DNA of 64,000 bases from Leifsonia sp. 466MF (GCF_900100265.1 NZ_LT629696.1:1860001-1924000); one strand, 5' to 3'; counted from the first letter of the stretch, positions 1 to 9,434 are shown. A program made the numbers and translations. The notes: generated from the letters alone by a model not told the origin.

Positions 1-929
1 ACGCGGAGCGGAACGCTCATGCCCTGCAGACCCTCGGTGACGCTGTCGGCGAGCGAGTAGACGTCGACCTGGGCGCGACCGCAGCTGGGGCACGACACGA
101 TCTCGAGCTTCCGCTCACGGAGGTTGAGCGACTGCAGGATCTGCAGGCCCACCTTGACCTCTTCGGCGGGAGGCGCGGACAGCGAGACGCGGATCGTGTC
201 GCCGATGCCCTCGCCGAGCAGGATGCCGAACGCGGTCGCCGACTTGATCGTGCCCTGGAACGCCGGGCCGGCCTCGGTCACGCCGAGGTGGAGGGGCCAG
301 TCGCCCCGCTCGGCGAGCATCCGGTACGCCTTCACCATGACGATGGGGTCGTTGTGCTTGACCGAGATCTTGAAGTCGTGGAAGTCGTGCTCCTCGAACA
401 GGCTCGCCTCCCAGACGGCCGACTCGACGAGCGCCTCGGGGGTCGCCTTGCCGTACTTCTCGAGCAGACGGCGGTCGAGGGATCCGGCGTTCACGCCGAT
501 ACGGAGCGACACGTCCGCGGCCTTCGCGCGGCGGGCGATCTCGCCCACCTGGTCGTCGAACTTGCGGATGTTGCCCGGGTTGACGCGGACGGCCGCACAC
601 CCGGCATCGATGGCCGCGTAGACGTAGTTCGGCTGGAAGTGGATGTCGGCGATGACCGGGATCTGGCTCTTCTTGGCGATGATCGGCAGCGCCTCGGCGT
701 CGTCGCGGCTGGGCACCGCGACGCGGACGATGTCGCAGCCGGATGCCGTCAGCTCGGCGATCTGCTGCAGCGTGGCGTTGATGTTCGTCGTCGGCGTCGT
801 GGTCATCGACTGGACGCTGATCGGGGCGTCACCGCCGACCAGGACTTTGCCGACGCGGATCTGACGGGACTTGCGACGGGGTGCGAGGGTTTCGGGGACC
901 TTGGGCATCCCCAGATTGATTGCTGCCAC
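1..929 (-). CDS. ispG: 4-hydroxy-3-methylbut-2-en-1-yl diphosphate synthase IspG, 3' part outside window
   Basis: IspG (GcpE) converts MEcPP to HMBPP in the MEP isoprenoid pathway with a 4Fe-4S cluster. The reverse-strand translation opens [17 protein letters not shown], then [18 protein letters not shown], the [12 protein letters not shown] segment, [15 protein letters not shown] and RVNPGNI, all typical of the N-terminal TIM-barrel. It reaches [18 protein letters not shown], which supplies the first Cys-x-x-Cys ligands of the cluster. The gene continues past base 1, so the C-terminal part is missing. I chose the GTG at 929 because [10 protein letters not shown] is conserved; an ATG at 908 is the alternative. 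It is the last visible gene of the dxr - lipoprotein - rseP - ispG block. Confidence 0.95.
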   Translation of the reverse strand, partial: MAAINLGMPKVPETLAPRRKSRQIRVGKVLVGGDAPISVQSMTTTPTTNINATLQQIAELTASGCDIVRVAVPSRDDAEALPIIAKKSQIPVIADIHFQPNYVYAAIDAGCAAVRVNPGNIRKFDDQVGEIARRAKAADVSLRIGVNAGSLDRRLLEKYGKATPEALVESAVWEASLFEEHDFHDFKISVKHNDPIVMVKAYRMLAERGDWPLHLGVTEAGPAFQGTIKSATAFGILLGEGIGDTIRVSLSAPPAEEVKVGLQILQSLNLRERKLEIVSCPSCGRAQVDVYSLADSVTEGLQGMSVPLR

Positions 930-969
930 GGGCTCAATCCTACGCGGCACGGTGGGAGGCGGCTGGATG

Positions 970-2301
970 TCAGCCGAAGAGGTTGACCGGCTTCACGATG
1001 TCCGCGTACATCAGCAGGACGCTCATCCCGCCCAGCACGATGACGACTGCGAAGGTGAGCGGCATGAGCTTCGCCATGTCCACCGGTCCCGGATCGCGGC
1101 GGCCGAAGATCTTCGCAAACGTGCGCCGCAGACCCTCCCAGAGCGCCCCGGCGATGTGGCCGCCGTCGAGCGGAAGAAGCGGAACCAGGTTGAAGACGAA
1201 CAGCGCGATGTTCAGCGATGCCAGCATCCCGATCATCGTGTAGACCTTGTCGACGACGGGGACTCCGTCCAGGGCCGTCAGCTCGCCCGCCGCCCGGCCG
1301 ATGCCCACCACGCTGATGGGGCCGTTCGGGTCGCGCTCGGCGGAGCCGAAGGCGGCGTTCCAGACGTCGACCATGCGCTGCGGGAGGTGGAGGAAGACGT
1401 TGAAGACGGCGCCGGTCTGCGCTCCGACCGCCGGGAGCACGGCCGTGATCGGCTGCGGCACGAGCTTCGCCACCGGCCCGATGCCGACGAACCCCACGGT
1501 CAGCGTCTCGATGCCGCCCGCGGCGTCCTTCACGACGGCGCCGTTCGCATCCGTCTTTGCCACCTTGTTGACGACCGGCGTCAGCTGGACGGTGCGCTCC
1601 TCCCCGTCGCGGCTGAGCACGACGGTGAGGGTGCGTCCCGCCGACTCGCGGATGATCGCGGTGGACTGGTCCCAGCTGGTGATCTTCTGACCGTCGATGC
1701 TGACGATCGTGTCGCCGGGCTTGAGTCCGGCCGCGGCCGCCGGACCCTGCGGTGCGTCATCCGGGCACGTCTTGGCGGTGCTCCCGGCAGGCAGCACGCA
1801 CTGGCTCACGGTCGCGAGCGTCGTCGAGCTCTGCGGCGCGCCGAACCCCATCAGCAGCACACCGAACAGCACGACGCCGATCACGAGATTCATGAACGGA
1901 CCGCCGAACATGATGACGATGCGCTTCCAGACCGGCAGGCGGTAGAAGGTGCGCTCCTCCTCGCCGACGGCGACGGTCTCCGAGCTCGCGACGCGCGCAT
2001 CCTGCACCATCTGCTGCATGAACCCGGTGGTCGCATTGCGGCCACGGCCGCCCTCCTTGCCCGGAGGGAACATCCCGATCATCGAGATGTAGCCGCCGAG
2101 CGGGATGGCCTTCACGCCGTACTCCGTCTCGCCGCGGCGGAACGAGAACAGTGTCTTGCCGAAGCCGATCATGTACTGCGTCACCTTGACGCCGAACAGC
2201 TTGGCAGGAACCAGGTGGCCGATCTCGTGCAGAGCGATCGACAGAGCGACGCCGATCAGGATGATGACGACGCCCAGCACGAACAGGAGCACGGAATCCA
2301 C
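970..2301 (-). CDS. rseP: RIP metalloprotease RseP, M50 family
   Basis: This is a membrane-embedded site-2 protease that cuts anti-sigma factors or remnant peptides inside the bilayer. The zinc motif HEIGH lies at residues 25-29 in the first membrane segment. A PDZ domain sits around residues 190-260 ([16 protein letters not shown]), and the second active-site motif [12 protein letters not shown] lies near residue 370. The 443-residue length is normal for actinobacterial RseP. It lies 40 bp upstream of ispG and follows a small lipoprotein gene. Placement with dxr and ispG is a frequent actinobacterial order, so cotranscription is likely. Confidence 0.95.
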   Translation of the reverse strand: MDSVLLFVLGVVIILIGVALSIALHEIGHLVPAKLFGVKVTQYMIGFGKTLFSFRRGETEYGVKAIPLGGYISMIGMFPPGKEGGRGRNATTGFMQQMVQDARVASSETVAVGEEERTFYRLPVWKRIVIMFGGPFMNLVIGVVLFGVLLMGFGAPQSSTTLATVSQCVLPAGSTAKTCPDDAPQGPAAAAGLKPGDTIVSIDGQKITSWDQSTAIIRESAGRTLTVVLSRDGEERTVQLTPVVNKVAKTDANGAVVKDAAGGIETLTVGFVGIGPVAKLVPQPITAVLPAVGAQTGAVFNVFLHLPQRMVDVWNAAFGSAERDPNGPISVVGIGRAAGELTALDGVPVVDKVYTMIGMLASLNIALFVFNLVPLLPLDGGHIAGALWEGLRRTFAKIFGRRDPGPVDMAKLMPLTFAVVIVLGGMSVLLMYADIVKPVNLFG

Positions 2302-2367
2302 GGGTTCAGGCTAGCGGCGTGCGCCTTGGAAGTGGCCGCGAGCCGCCTCGGTGACCGCTATGACGGT

Positions 2368-3063
2368 TCAGGCGCCGCCGTGCTGCGAGGGCGCGATCAG
2401 GGTCGTGATCGGACCGGGATAGGGGTCTGCGACGGCGAGCACACCGTACGCCCCCGACGATGCGGAAGGGACGAGCTGCGACCCGGGCGCCGCGACGACC
2501 AGCAGCTCGGCCAGGGTGCCCGTGCTCGTCGTCAGCGTCCCCATCCGATCGGGGTCGTTCCAGCCCGGGATGTCCTCGACCGGGGAGCCGACGGCGATCC
2601 CGCCTTCCGTGCCGATGCGCACCTCGCCGATTGCCGCGGTACCGGCGCGGACAGACCACACAGGCCGGATCATCGGGTCGTTCTCCACGCCCGCCTCATA
2701 GTGCGGTTCCAGGACGGCCACACCCTCGCCGAACTGGTGCTCCGTCGTGGGAGGGGTGTGGTTGGTCGCCGCGTGTTCCTTCAAGCCGCTCTGCGGTCCC
2801 AGCGCGTCAGCGAATGCGGCAAGGGCCACGTCGGCGGGGGCGTCGAAGGCGATCGTCTCGCGCGCTGTCGCTCCCGCCTGGAACCGCACACCGTCCGCCA
2901 GGATCACGATGGCGGAGATCGGCTCCACCGTCGGCGCCGTCGAACCTGCGGTGGAGGCGGTGGGGCTGCCCGTCGCGGTCGAGCCGGAACCCGGCGCTCC
3001 GGCGCACGCCGCCGTGCTCAGCAGGACGCCGATACTGACGATGAGCGTGGCCACCCTGCGCAT
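2368..3063 (-). CDS. Hypothetical lipoprotein between dxr and rseP
   Basis: The 231-residue protein starts with a clear lipoprotein signal: basic MRR, a hydrophobic core and the lipobox LSTAAC with Cys20. After it comes a Ser/Thr/Gly/Ala linker to about residue 45, then a compact domain of about 185 residues (ISAIVILADGVRFQAG near its start) that I do not recognise. It is probably attached to the outer face of the membrane. It sits 34 bp after dxr and 66 bp before rseP on the same strand, so it is probably cotranscribed, but nothing shows a role in isoprenoid synthesis or proteolysis. Confidence 0.75.
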   Translation of the reverse strand: MRRVATLIVSIGVLLSTAACAGAPGSGSTATGSPTASTAGSTAPTVEPISAIVILADGVRFQAGATARETIAFDAPADVALAAFADALGPQSGLKEHAATNHTPPTTEHQFGEGVAVLEPHYEAGVENDPMIRPVWSVRAGTAAIGEVRIGTEGGIAVGSPVEDIPGWNDPDRMGTLTTSTGTLAELLVVAAPGSQLVPSASSGAYGVLAVADPYPGPITTLIAPSQHGGA

Positions 3064-3097
3064 GGATTCCCCCCGGAGACGACGTGCGGTCGAACGA

Positions 3098-4189
3098 TTA
3101 TCTCCGGTCGATGAGCTGGTCGGCCTTGCGGCGCGCCCACCGTTCCGCCTCGACGAGTGACTCGCGCGTCAGCTCGCCCGCCGGCACGTGCGCATCCACG
3201 ACCCGCTCCACCGTGTCGAGGATGTCGAGGTAGCCGATCGCGCCGGCGTGGAACGCGGCGACCGCCTGCTCGTTCGCGGCGTTGAACACGGCGGGATACG
3301 TCCCGCCCTGCAGGCCGACGCGCTTCGCCAGCGACACGGCCGGGAAGGCGTCGTCGTCGAGCGGCTCGAACGTCCAGGTGTGCGACGTGGTCCAGTCGAG
3401 GGGCACTCCGACGTCGGCCACCCGGTCGGGCCAGCCGAGGCCGAGAGAGATCGGGAGGCGCATGTCGGGCGGCGACGCCTGCGCGATCGTCGACCCGTCG
3501 ACGAACTCCACCATCGAGTGGATGACGGACTGCGGGTGCACCGTCACGTCGATGCGGTCGTACGGCACGTCGAAGAGCAGATGCGCCTCGATCACTTCGA
3601 GGCCTTTGTTGACCAGGGTCGACGAGTTCGTCGTGACGACGAGCCCCATGTCCCACGTGGGATGCGCGAGCGCCTGCTGCGGAGTGACATCCCTCAGCGA
3701 GTCCCGCGACCGACCCCGGAACGGGCCGCCGGACGCCGTGAGCACGAGCCGCCGTACCTCCTCGCGTGTGCCGGACCGTAGCGCCTGCGCGATGGCGGAG
3801 TGCTCGGAGTCGACCGGCACGATCTGGCCGGGCGCGGCCGCGCGCTTGACCAGTCCCCCGCCGACGATCAACGACTCCTTGTTGGCGAGCGCCAGCATCG
3901 CGCCGACCTCCAGCGCCGCGAGGGTCGGCCCGAGCCCGACGGAACCGGTGATGCCGTTGAGCACCACATCCGCCTCCACCGAGCGCACCAGCAGCTCGGA
4001 GTCGTCGGCGCCCAGAGCGGTGTCCACGACGCCGAACCGCTCCGCCTGCGCCGCCAACTCGTCGGCGTTGCGCCCGGCGCTCAGACCGACGACACGGAAC
4101 CGGTCCGGATTGGCCGCGACGACGTCGAGCGCCTGCGTTCCGATCGAACCGGTGGACCCGAGGATGATGACTCTGCGCACGAGGGACAT
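3098..4189 (-). CDS. dxr: 1-deoxy-D-xylulose 5-phosphate reductoisomerase
   Basis: Dxr makes MEP from DXP with NADPH, the committed step of the MEP pathway. From the ATG at 4189 the protein is 363 residues and opens [17 protein letters not shown], with the NADPH-binding GSTGSIG at residues 11-17. Other family marks are [13 protein letters not shown], the metal-binding [23 protein letters not shown] and the C-terminal [13 protein letters not shown] at 4198 is in frame; neither start has a clear ribosome site. It heads a minus-strand block that also carries ispG, so two MEP genes share a neighbourhood. Confidence 0.95.
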   Translation of the reverse strand: MSLVRRVIILGSTGSIGTQALDVVAANPDRFRVVGLSAGRNADELAAQAERFGVVDTALGADDSELLVRSVEADVVLNGITGSVGLGPTLAALEVGAMLALANKESLIVGGGLVKRAAAPGQIVPVDSEHSAIAQALRSGTREEVRRLVLTASGGPFRGRSRDSLRDVTPQQALAHPTWDMGLVVTTNSSTLVNKGLEVIEAHLLFDVPYDRIDVTVHPQSVIHSMVEFVDGSTIAQASPPDMRLPISLGLGWPDRVADVGVPLDWTTSHTWTFEPLDDDAFPAVSLAKRVGLQGGTYPAVFNAANEQAVAAFHAGAIGYLDILDTVERVVDAHVPAGELTRESLVEAERWARRKADQLIDRR

Positions 4190-4547
4190 GGTACGCACGC
4201 GGTGCGGCGGCGGCGTGTGGGCATTCCGCCGTCGGCCTGTGCCGTGACAAACGGAGGATACGTGGACAGGTCGCGCCCCGGCCTCCTCCGTTCGCCGCCC
4301 GAGACCGGCGTGTCGACCGGATCCGCCTCCCTTTCCGCCCGCCGCCCGAGAGCGGCGCTCCCGGATCGTGCCGCGCGCGGAGACGGGCGGAGGCGTGCGA
4401 AGGCGTGCGAAAGGGAGGAAGGCACGCGCAACACGCCGAGAGAACGCGAGAAACGGAGGAGCGGCGACCGGATTGCCCGAGGAACACCTCCCTCAGCGAC
4501 CCTCGCCGGCCGCCCCGTCTCGCGGCACGTCCGGCCGGGACGCGGAC
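4190..4547. other. Intergenic region upstream of dxr with inverted AACGGAGGA motifs
   Basis: These 358 bases hold no gene that I can support. An inverted pair AACGGAGGA (4250-4258) and TCCTCCGTT (4284-4292) could form a small hairpin, and a third copy lies at 4452-4460. The same motif recurs in the gap at 59068-59340. A short direct repeat (GGCGTGCGAA, twice) lies near 4391-4412. The dxr promoter should be in this stretch, but I could not point to convincing -10 and -35 boxes. Confidence 0.5.
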
Positions 4548-5885
4548 TCAGCCGAGGCGGCCGAGCGCCTCCTCGAGCACGGTCGCGGCGTCGTCGATGA
4601 GCTCCTCGCTGATGACGACCGACGGAAGCAGACGGAGCACGCTGTCCCAACTGCCGGCGTCGAGCGGGATCACGCCGTTGCGGGTCGCGTGGCCGAGCAC
4701 CGAGGTGAGGGCCTCCGGGTTGGGCTTCTTCGTTCCGGGCACGACGAGCTCGATGCCGAACATCGCACCCTTGCCGCGCACCTCGCCGACGACGGGGAAG
4801 CGCTCGGCCCAGTCGCCGATCCGCGCCCACAGCGCCTTCTCGACGCGGCGCGCCTCGCCGAGGAGGTCCTCGTCCTCGAACGCCTGGAAGACAGCGAGGG
4901 CCGCGGCGGTCGACACCGGGTTGCCGCCGAAGGTGCCGCCGATGCCGCCGGGCTGGACCGCATCCATGATCTCGGCGCGGCCGGTGACGGCTGCCAGCGG
5001 GAAGCCGCCCGCGATGCCCTTGGCGCTGGTGACCAGGTCGGGCACGACGCCGTGGTGCTCGATCGAGTACCACGTTCCGGTGCGGCCGATGCCGGCCTGG
5101 ATCTCGTCCGCGACGAAGACGATGCCGTTCTCGGCGCAGAACTCGGCCAGGCGCGCGAAGTAACCCGGCGCCGGGATGATGATGCCGCCGTCGCCCTGGA
5201 TGGGCTCCACGAACAGGGCGGCCAGCTCAGTCGCACCGATGTGGGTGCGGATGTAGTCGATCGTGCGCTCCGCAGCCTCCTCGCCCGTCATCCCCTCGGG
5301 GTCGCGGAACGGGTAGCTGATCGGGAGGCTGTAGATCTCGCCGGGGAACGGCCCCATTCCCGCACGCTCCGGCCAGGGGCGATACGTCATCGCCATGGTG
5401 AGGTTGGTGCGGCCGTGGAAGGCGTGGTCGAGGGTCGCGATGGCGCGACGGCCGGTGTACTTGCGGGCGATCTTCACGGCGTTCTCGACCGCCTCCGCGC
5501 CCGAGTTGACGAGGATGCTGTGCTTCTCGAAGTCTCCGGGAGTGTTCTCGGCCAGCTTCTCGGCGACGGCGACATAGTTCTCGTACGGCGTCACGGTGAA
5601 CAGCGTGTGAGTCAGCTTCGCGGCCTGCTCCGCGGCGGCAGCGGCGACAGCGGGATGCGCGTGGCCGATCGTGGTCACACCGATACCGCAACCGAGGTCG
5701 ATGAGCCGGTTGCCGTCGACGTCCACGAGGATCGCACCGGACCCGGACTCCATGTAGATGTTGGCGAGGGTGCCCGCGCCGCGGCTCACCGCGGCGACCC
5801 GGCGCTGCTGCAGTTCGACCGAGCGGGGGCCGGGCAGCTCGGTGACGAGATGGCGGGACTGGGGCACGGAGAATTCGCGGGTCAT
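4548..5885 (-). CDS. gabT: 4-aminobutyrate--2-oxoglutarate transaminase (first copy)
   Basis: This class III PLP aminotransferase moves the amino group of GABA (or a related omega-amine) to 2-oxoglutarate, giving succinate semialdehyde. From the ATG at 5885 it is 445 residues. Marks are the cofactor-phosphate loop VNSGAEAVENAVK, the aspartate in FVADEIQAGIGRTG and the Schiff-base lysine in SAKGIAGGFPLAAVTG (residue 289). GGAGG precedes this ATG by only 2 bases, so the in-frame ATG at 5894 or start at 5921 is possible. A clearly related paralogue lies at 10068-11435. It is monocistronic and divergent from the FKBP lipoprotein. Confidence 0.92.
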   Translation of the reverse strand: MTREFSVPQSRHLVTELPGPRSVELQQRRVAAVSRGAGTLANIYMESGSGAILVDVDGNRLIDLGCGIGVTTIGHAHPAVAAAAAEQAAKLTHTLFTVTPYENYVAVAEKLAENTPGDFEKHSILVNSGAEAVENAVKIARKYTGRRAIATLDHAFHGRTNLTMAMTYRPWPERAGMGPFPGEIYSLPISYPFRDPEGMTGEEAAERTIDYIRTHIGATELAALFVEPIQGDGGIIIPAPGYFARLAEFCAENGIVFVADEIQAGIGRTGTWYSIEHHGVVPDLVTSAKGIAGGFPLAAVTGRAEIMDAVQPGGIGGTFGGNPVSTAAALAVFQAFEDEDLLGEARRVEKALWARIGDWAERFPVVGEVRGKGAMFGIELVVPGTKKPNPEALTSVLGHATRNGVIPLDAGSWDSVLRLLPSVVISEELIDDAATVLEEALGRLG

Positions 5886-5969
5886 GTCCTCCATCGTAGG
5901 TGGCGCATCCAGCGGACCCATGACCTGCTGTCAGGTACGGCGGAGGCGGATAGGGCAGGATGGACGACC

Positions 5970-6950
5970 GTGCGTACCTCTCTCAAGGCCCTGACCGCCA
6001 CCGCCACGGCCGCTCTGCTCGTCTCCGGGCTCGCCGCCTGCAGCTCCGGCTCGCCGGCGCCGTCGTCGACCCCCGCGGCGAACGCCTGCCAGAACCTGAA
6101 GTCCGGCGACACGTCGAAGTCGGTGAAGGTGACCGGTGACTACCGTGCGACGCCGAAGGTCAGCATCCCGTCGCCGCTCAAGGCGACCGACATGGAGCGC
6201 ACCGTCGTGATCACCGGCAAGGGAGCCGAGGCGAAGGGCGGGTCGAGCGTGGACATCGCGCTGGCCGCCTACAACGGCACCACCGGCAAGGAGCTCACGG
6301 CCGCGCAGGGCTTCGACGGCACGGCGCCGGCGACCATCCAGGTCAACGACACGGCGTACGTCCCCGGCCTCGTCCGCGCTGTCGAGTGCCTGCACGTCGG
6401 ATCGCGCGTCGTGCTGACCTCGCCCGCGAAGGCGGCCTTCGGCAACACGGACCTCTCCAAGCTCAGCCTCACCGACAAGGACAGCGTGGTGTTTGTCGCC
6501 GACGTCGTCGACATCCCGCCGACGCGCGCCGACGGCAAGCCCGTCGCCCCGACGGCCGGTTTCCCGACGGTGAAGCTCAACGCCAAGACGGGCGAGCCGA
6601 ACATCACCATCCCGAAGGCCGACCCGCCCACCGAGACGAAGATCGCCGTGCTCAAGCAGGGCGACGGCGAGACGGTGCAGCCGGGCGACACCGTCACCCT
6701 GCAGTACAAGGGCGTCCTCTGGAAGAACGGCAAGATGTTCGACTCCAGCTGGAGCCGCGGCACCCCCGCCTCCTTCCCGACGACCGGCGTCGTCGCGGGC
6801 TTCCAGAAGGCGCTCGAAGGCCAGAAGGTCGGCTCGCAGGTCATCGCGATCGTCCCGCCGGCCGACGGCTACGGCGCTAAGGGATCGGGCGAGATCACGG
6901 CGACGGACACCATGGTGTTCGTCATCGACATCCTGCAGACCTCCCGCTAG
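5970..6950 (+). CDS. FKBP-type peptidyl-prolyl isomerase lipoprotein
   Basis: The 326-residue protein starts at a GTG and has a lipoprotein signal with lipobox SGLAAC (Cys24), so it should be anchored outside the membrane and assist folding of secreted proteins. The last 100 residues are a complete FKBP domain (GDTVTLQYKGVLWKNGKMFD, FQKALEGQKVGSQVIAIVPP, GYGAKGSGEI). The middle, about residues 85-180, reads like a second, worn FKBP fold (PGLVRAVECLHVGSRVVLTSP) that lacks the usual active-site residues. The isomerase call is firm; client proteins are unknown. The next gene follows after 7 bp. Confidence 0.9.
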   Translation: MRTSLKALTATATAALLVSGLAACSSGSPAPSSTPAANACQNLKSGDTSKSVKVTGDYRATPKVSIPSPLKATDMERTVVITGKGAEAKGGSSVDIALAAYNGTTGKELTAAQGFDGTAPATIQVNDTAYVPGLVRAVECLHVGSRVVLTSPAKAAFGNTDLSKLSLTDKDSVVFVADVVDIPPTRADGKPVAPTAGFPTVKLNAKTGEPNITIPKADPPTETKIAVLKQGDGETVQPGDTVTLQYKGVLWKNGKMFDSSWSRGTPASFPTTGVVAGFQKALEGQKVGSQVIAIVPPADGYGAKGSGEITATDTMVFVIDILQTSR

Positions 6951-6957
6951 GCCCGTC

Positions 6958-7815
6958 ATGCGGCTCCCCCGCCTGCGCGTGATCGCCGCGGCGTCCGCCG
7001 CCGCGGCGACGCTCGCGCTCGTGCCGGCCGCCGCGGTGGCCGAGCCGCCGACGCCGTTCTACCCGGGCTACATCATCAGCGACGACAGCTTCTACAACCC
7101 GGACGCCATGACGGCCGGGCAGATCCAGTCGTTCCTCGACGACCGCACCTGCCGCCCGAAGGACGACTCGCCGTGCCTCGCGGACTTCCGGATGGATGCG
7201 CCCGCGCAGAAGGCCTCGAAGGACCGGTGCACCGCGATGCCCGCACGCTCGAACGAGCGGGCCAGCAGCATCATCGCCCGGGTCGCGAAGGCCTGCACGA
7301 TCAGCCCCCGCGTGCTCCTCGTGCTTCTGCAGAAGGAGCAGTCGCTGCTCACCGCGCCGAGCGCATCCGGTTACCAGAAGGCGACCGGGTACGCCTGCCC
7401 TGACACCGCCGAGTGCGACGCCCGCTACTTCGGATTCTTCAACCAGGTCTACCGGGCGGCGTGGCAGTTCCGGGAGTACACGGTGCACCCCGGCGACTGG
7501 CGGTACAAAGTCGGCGGCAACCGCATCCAGTACCACCCGGATGCGACGTGCGGCGCCGGTAGCGTCAACATCCTCAACCAGGCCACCGCGAACCTGTACA
7601 ACTACACGCCGTACCAGCCGAACGCGCAGACGCTGAAGACGTCGTTCGGCGGCGATGGCGGGGCGTGCGCGGCGTACGGAAACCTCAACTTCTCGCGGAT
7701 CTACACGGCGTGGTTCGGCAGCCCGCTGGCCGTGCGCTACACCGGCATCGTCGAGCCCTGCCTGGTGTACACCGCCGGCTTCGGCTGCCCCCAGAAGAAC
7801 CCCCTCGAGCCGTGA
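6958..7815 (+). CDS. Secreted protein, possible lysozyme-fold cell-wall enzyme
   Basis: The 285-residue protein has a Sec signal (MRLPRLRV, hydrophobic stretch, AVAEPP near residue 29). The mature part contains ISDDSFYNPDAMTAGQIQSF, then CTISPRVLLVLLQKEQSLL, GYACPDT and NLNFSRIYTAWFGSP. I know this pattern from actinobacterial secreted proteins, often with extra wall-binding repeats. The helix with a Glu in QKEQSLL resembles the catalytic glutamate helix of lysozyme-like transglycosylases; that is inference, not a firm match. It has several cysteines. It follows the FKBP lipoprotein by 7 bp, so the two are likely cotranscribed. Confidence 0.65.
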   Translation: MRLPRLRVIAAASAAAATLALVPAAAVAEPPTPFYPGYIISDDSFYNPDAMTAGQIQSFLDDRTCRPKDDSPCLADFRMDAPAQKASKDRCTAMPARSNERASSIIARVAKACTISPRVLLVLLQKEQSLLTAPSASGYQKATGYACPDTAECDARYFGFFNQVYRAAWQFREYTVHPGDWRYKVGGNRIQYHPDATCGAGSVNILNQATANLYNYTPYQPNAQTLKTSFGGDGGACAAYGNLNFSRIYTAWFGSPLAVRYTGIVEPCLVYTAGFGCPQKNPLEP

Positions 7816-7885
7816 CCGTGAGAGCTCGACACGCTCGCAGAGCAGCATGCCGTCATCGGCATACGAGCGCGCTTAACCTCGATAG

Positions 7886-8644
7886 GTGAGCATCGACGAG
7901 CCCGACGATGGTGCCGCCGAGGTGAAGAGGCCCGGCGCACTGTACTTCCTCGGCCGCGTCCTGATGGCGCCGCTGCTGAAGCTGGTCTACCGGCCGCGCG
8001 TGATCGGCAAGCGCAACGTCCCCAAGCAGGGACCGGTGATCCTCGCCAGCAACCACCTCTCGTTCATCGACTCGGTCGTCATCCCGATGACGGCTCCGCG
8101 TCGCGTGCAGTTCTTGGCGAAGTCCAGCTACTTCGAGGGCACCGGGTTGAAGGGACGGGTCTCCCGCGCCTTCTTCACCGCGATCGGCGCCGTCGGCGTG
8201 AAGCGCGGCGCCGGTGCGGCCGCTCAGGAGGCGCTCGACCAGTCCCGCAAGATCATCGACACGGGTGCGGCGTTCGCGCTCTACCCCGAAGGCACCCGGT
8301 CGCTCGACGGCCGGCTGTACCGCGGCCGCACCGGGATCGGCTGGCTGGCCTTGACCACGGGCGCCGTCGTCGTCCCGGTCGGGCTGATCGGCACCGACCA
8401 GATGCAGCCGGTGGGAGCGCGCTTCCCGAAGCCGCACCGCATCACGGTCACCTTCGGCACGCCCATCGATGTGTCGCACTTCGGTCCGGCGGAGTCCGGG
8501 CGGGCACGACGTCAGGCGACGGATGCGATCATGGCGGCCATCCACGAGCTGACCGGGCAGGAGCTCGCCAACGCCTACAACGAGGCGCCGCCCGCGAACA
8601 CGGTCGAGCGGGTCAAGCGGGCGCTGCGGCCCGAGCGGCTGTAG
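7886..8644 (+). CDS. plsC: 1-acyl-sn-glycerol-3-phosphate acyltransferase (PlsC-like)
   Basis: PlsC-type enzymes add the second acyl chain to lysophosphatidate in membrane lipid synthesis. The 252-residue protein starts at GTG 7886 and carries the HX4D motif (NHLSFID, His57 and Asp62), the second block around FLAKSSYF and the glycerol-phosphate motif YPEGTRS near residue 133. Length and spacing fit the family. Other acyl acceptors, such as a lipoglycan, cannot be excluded. It converges on the CGNR regulator gene with only 6 bp between the stops. Confidence 0.88.
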   Translation: MSIDEPDDGAAEVKRPGALYFLGRVLMAPLLKLVYRPRVIGKRNVPKQGPVILASNHLSFIDSVVIPMTAPRRVQFLAKSSYFEGTGLKGRVSRAFFTAIGAVGVKRGAGAAAQEALDQSRKIIDTGAAFALYPEGTRSLDGRLYRGRTGIGWLALTTGAVVVPVGLIGTDQMQPVGARFPKPHRITVTFGTPIDVSHFGPAESGRARRQATDAIMAAIHELTGQELANAYNEAPPANTVERVKRALRPERL

Positions 8645-8650
8645 CGACGG

Positions 8651-9130
8651 TCAGGCGCCGTCGCGTTCCTTCGAGCGATACGTGCGCGCCTTCTGGCGGT
8701 TGCCGCACACCTCCATGCTGCACCACTGCCGGGAGCCGTTCCTGGACGCGTCGTAGAACGCCCAGCGGCAGTCCTCTCCCCCGCAGAGCCTCACACGGCC
8801 GAGCTTGCCCTGGATGCTGAGGACCAGCGCGCTGGCGACGGCCGCGTCCGCCGCGGTGCGGGGGCTCAGTCCGACCGCACCCGGTGCGGCGTCGACGGGG
8901 AGCGTGAGAGCCGGAAGTCCCGCCGGGGACGCGTCGCCGTCGACGATCGCGCGGAGCGCATCCCGAGCCTGCTGGGTGGTCGCGCGGTCCCCCGGCTCGA
9001 GGCCGTGCTCGGACGCCCAGCGGCGGTGGCCCTCGTCGTCGGCCAGCTGGTCGACGTCGTCCTCCACGTCGAGCGTGTTGAGGAAGTCGACCAGCAGGTC
9101 GGCTCCGAGCTCGGGAGCATTCGTACGCAT
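8651..9130 (-). CDS. CGNR zinc-finger / ABATE-domain transcription regulator
   Basis: The 159-residue protein (ATG at 9130, opening MRTNAPELGADLLVDFLNT) has the N-terminal stress-sensing ABATE (DUF1470) part and a C-terminal CGNR zinc finger: CGGEDCRWAFYD, SRQWCSMEVCGNRQKAR. Proteins of this type are taken to be DNA-binding regulators. The upstream gap holds several GTAACC half-sites and a TACAAT box only 6 bp before the ATG, so the transcript may be leaderless and self-regulated. A start at 9148 is possible but lacks a ribosome site. Confidence 0.85.
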   Translation of the reverse strand: MRTNAPELGADLLVDFLNTLDVEDDVDQLADDEGHRRWASEHGLEPGDRATTQQARDALRAIVDGDASPAGLPALTLPVDAAPGAVGLSPRTAADAAVASALVLSIQGKLGRVRLCGGEDCRWAFYDASRNGSRQWCSMEVCGNRQKARTYRSKERDGA

Positions 9131-9173
9131 GTAACCATTGTAACTCAATAGCGGGTTACGGTAGTCTGTAACC
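9131..9173. promoter_or_regulatory. Divergent promoter with repeated GTAACC sites
   Basis: GTAACC occurs at 9131-9136 and 9168-9173, a partial copy GTAAC at 9140-9144, and the inverse GGTTAC at 9154-9159. The last two full sites form an inverted repeat with an 8-base gap. TACAAT on the minus strand (9137-9142) fits a -10 for the CGNR gene; on the plus strand TTGTAA (9138-9143) and TAGTCT (9162-9167), 18 bp apart, fit a promoter for the small gene at 9198. Binding by the CGNR protein is inference. Confidence 0.5.
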
Positions 9174-9197
9174 TGTCAACGCAGATAGGTGGTTATC

Positions 9198-9434
9198 ATG
9201 CATCCGCTGTTCTTCTGGTCCATCTCCGTCGCCGACCTCGCCGAGCGCCAGCGCGAGGAGGCACTGCTGCAGGCGCAGCGCGACTCGGGCGTCGTGCAGC
9301 CGCCGCCGCTGACGCGCGACGAGCGCTGGCGCGCCGCGATCCAGCGCTGGGCGGCCGCCGAGCCGCAGCAGTCCGCCACCCCGGCGCCGTCGGCCCCGGC
9401 GCCGACCGCCGCTCCGCGCCTCGGCTGCGCCTGA
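9198..9434 (+). CDS. Small hypothetical protein, 78 residues
   Basis: The ATG at 9198 has AGGTGG 5 bp upstream. The product starts MHPLFFWSISVADLAERQRE, which has a short hydrophobic N-terminus followed by a charged helix, then a Pro/Ala-rich tail (residues 50-78). I do not recognise the family. It is divergent from the CGNR regulator and shares its GTAACC-rich control region, which makes it a candidate target. A palindromic repeat follows its stop. Confidence 0.55.
   Translation: MHPLFFWSISVADLAERQREEALLQAQRDSGVVQPPPLTRDERWRAAIQRWAAAEPQQSATPAPSAPAPTAAPRLGCA

Noticed and set aside
871..3114. A 747-codon open frame on the plus strand across rseP and the lipoprotein gene
   Set aside because: It is antisense to RseP with its HEIGH and LDG motifs, and its product is low-complexity Arg/Asp/His.
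4368..6950. An 860-codon plus-strand frame that ends as the FKBP protein
   Set aside because: The first 534 codons are antisense to gabT; the real gene starts at the GTG of the lipoprotein signal at 5970.
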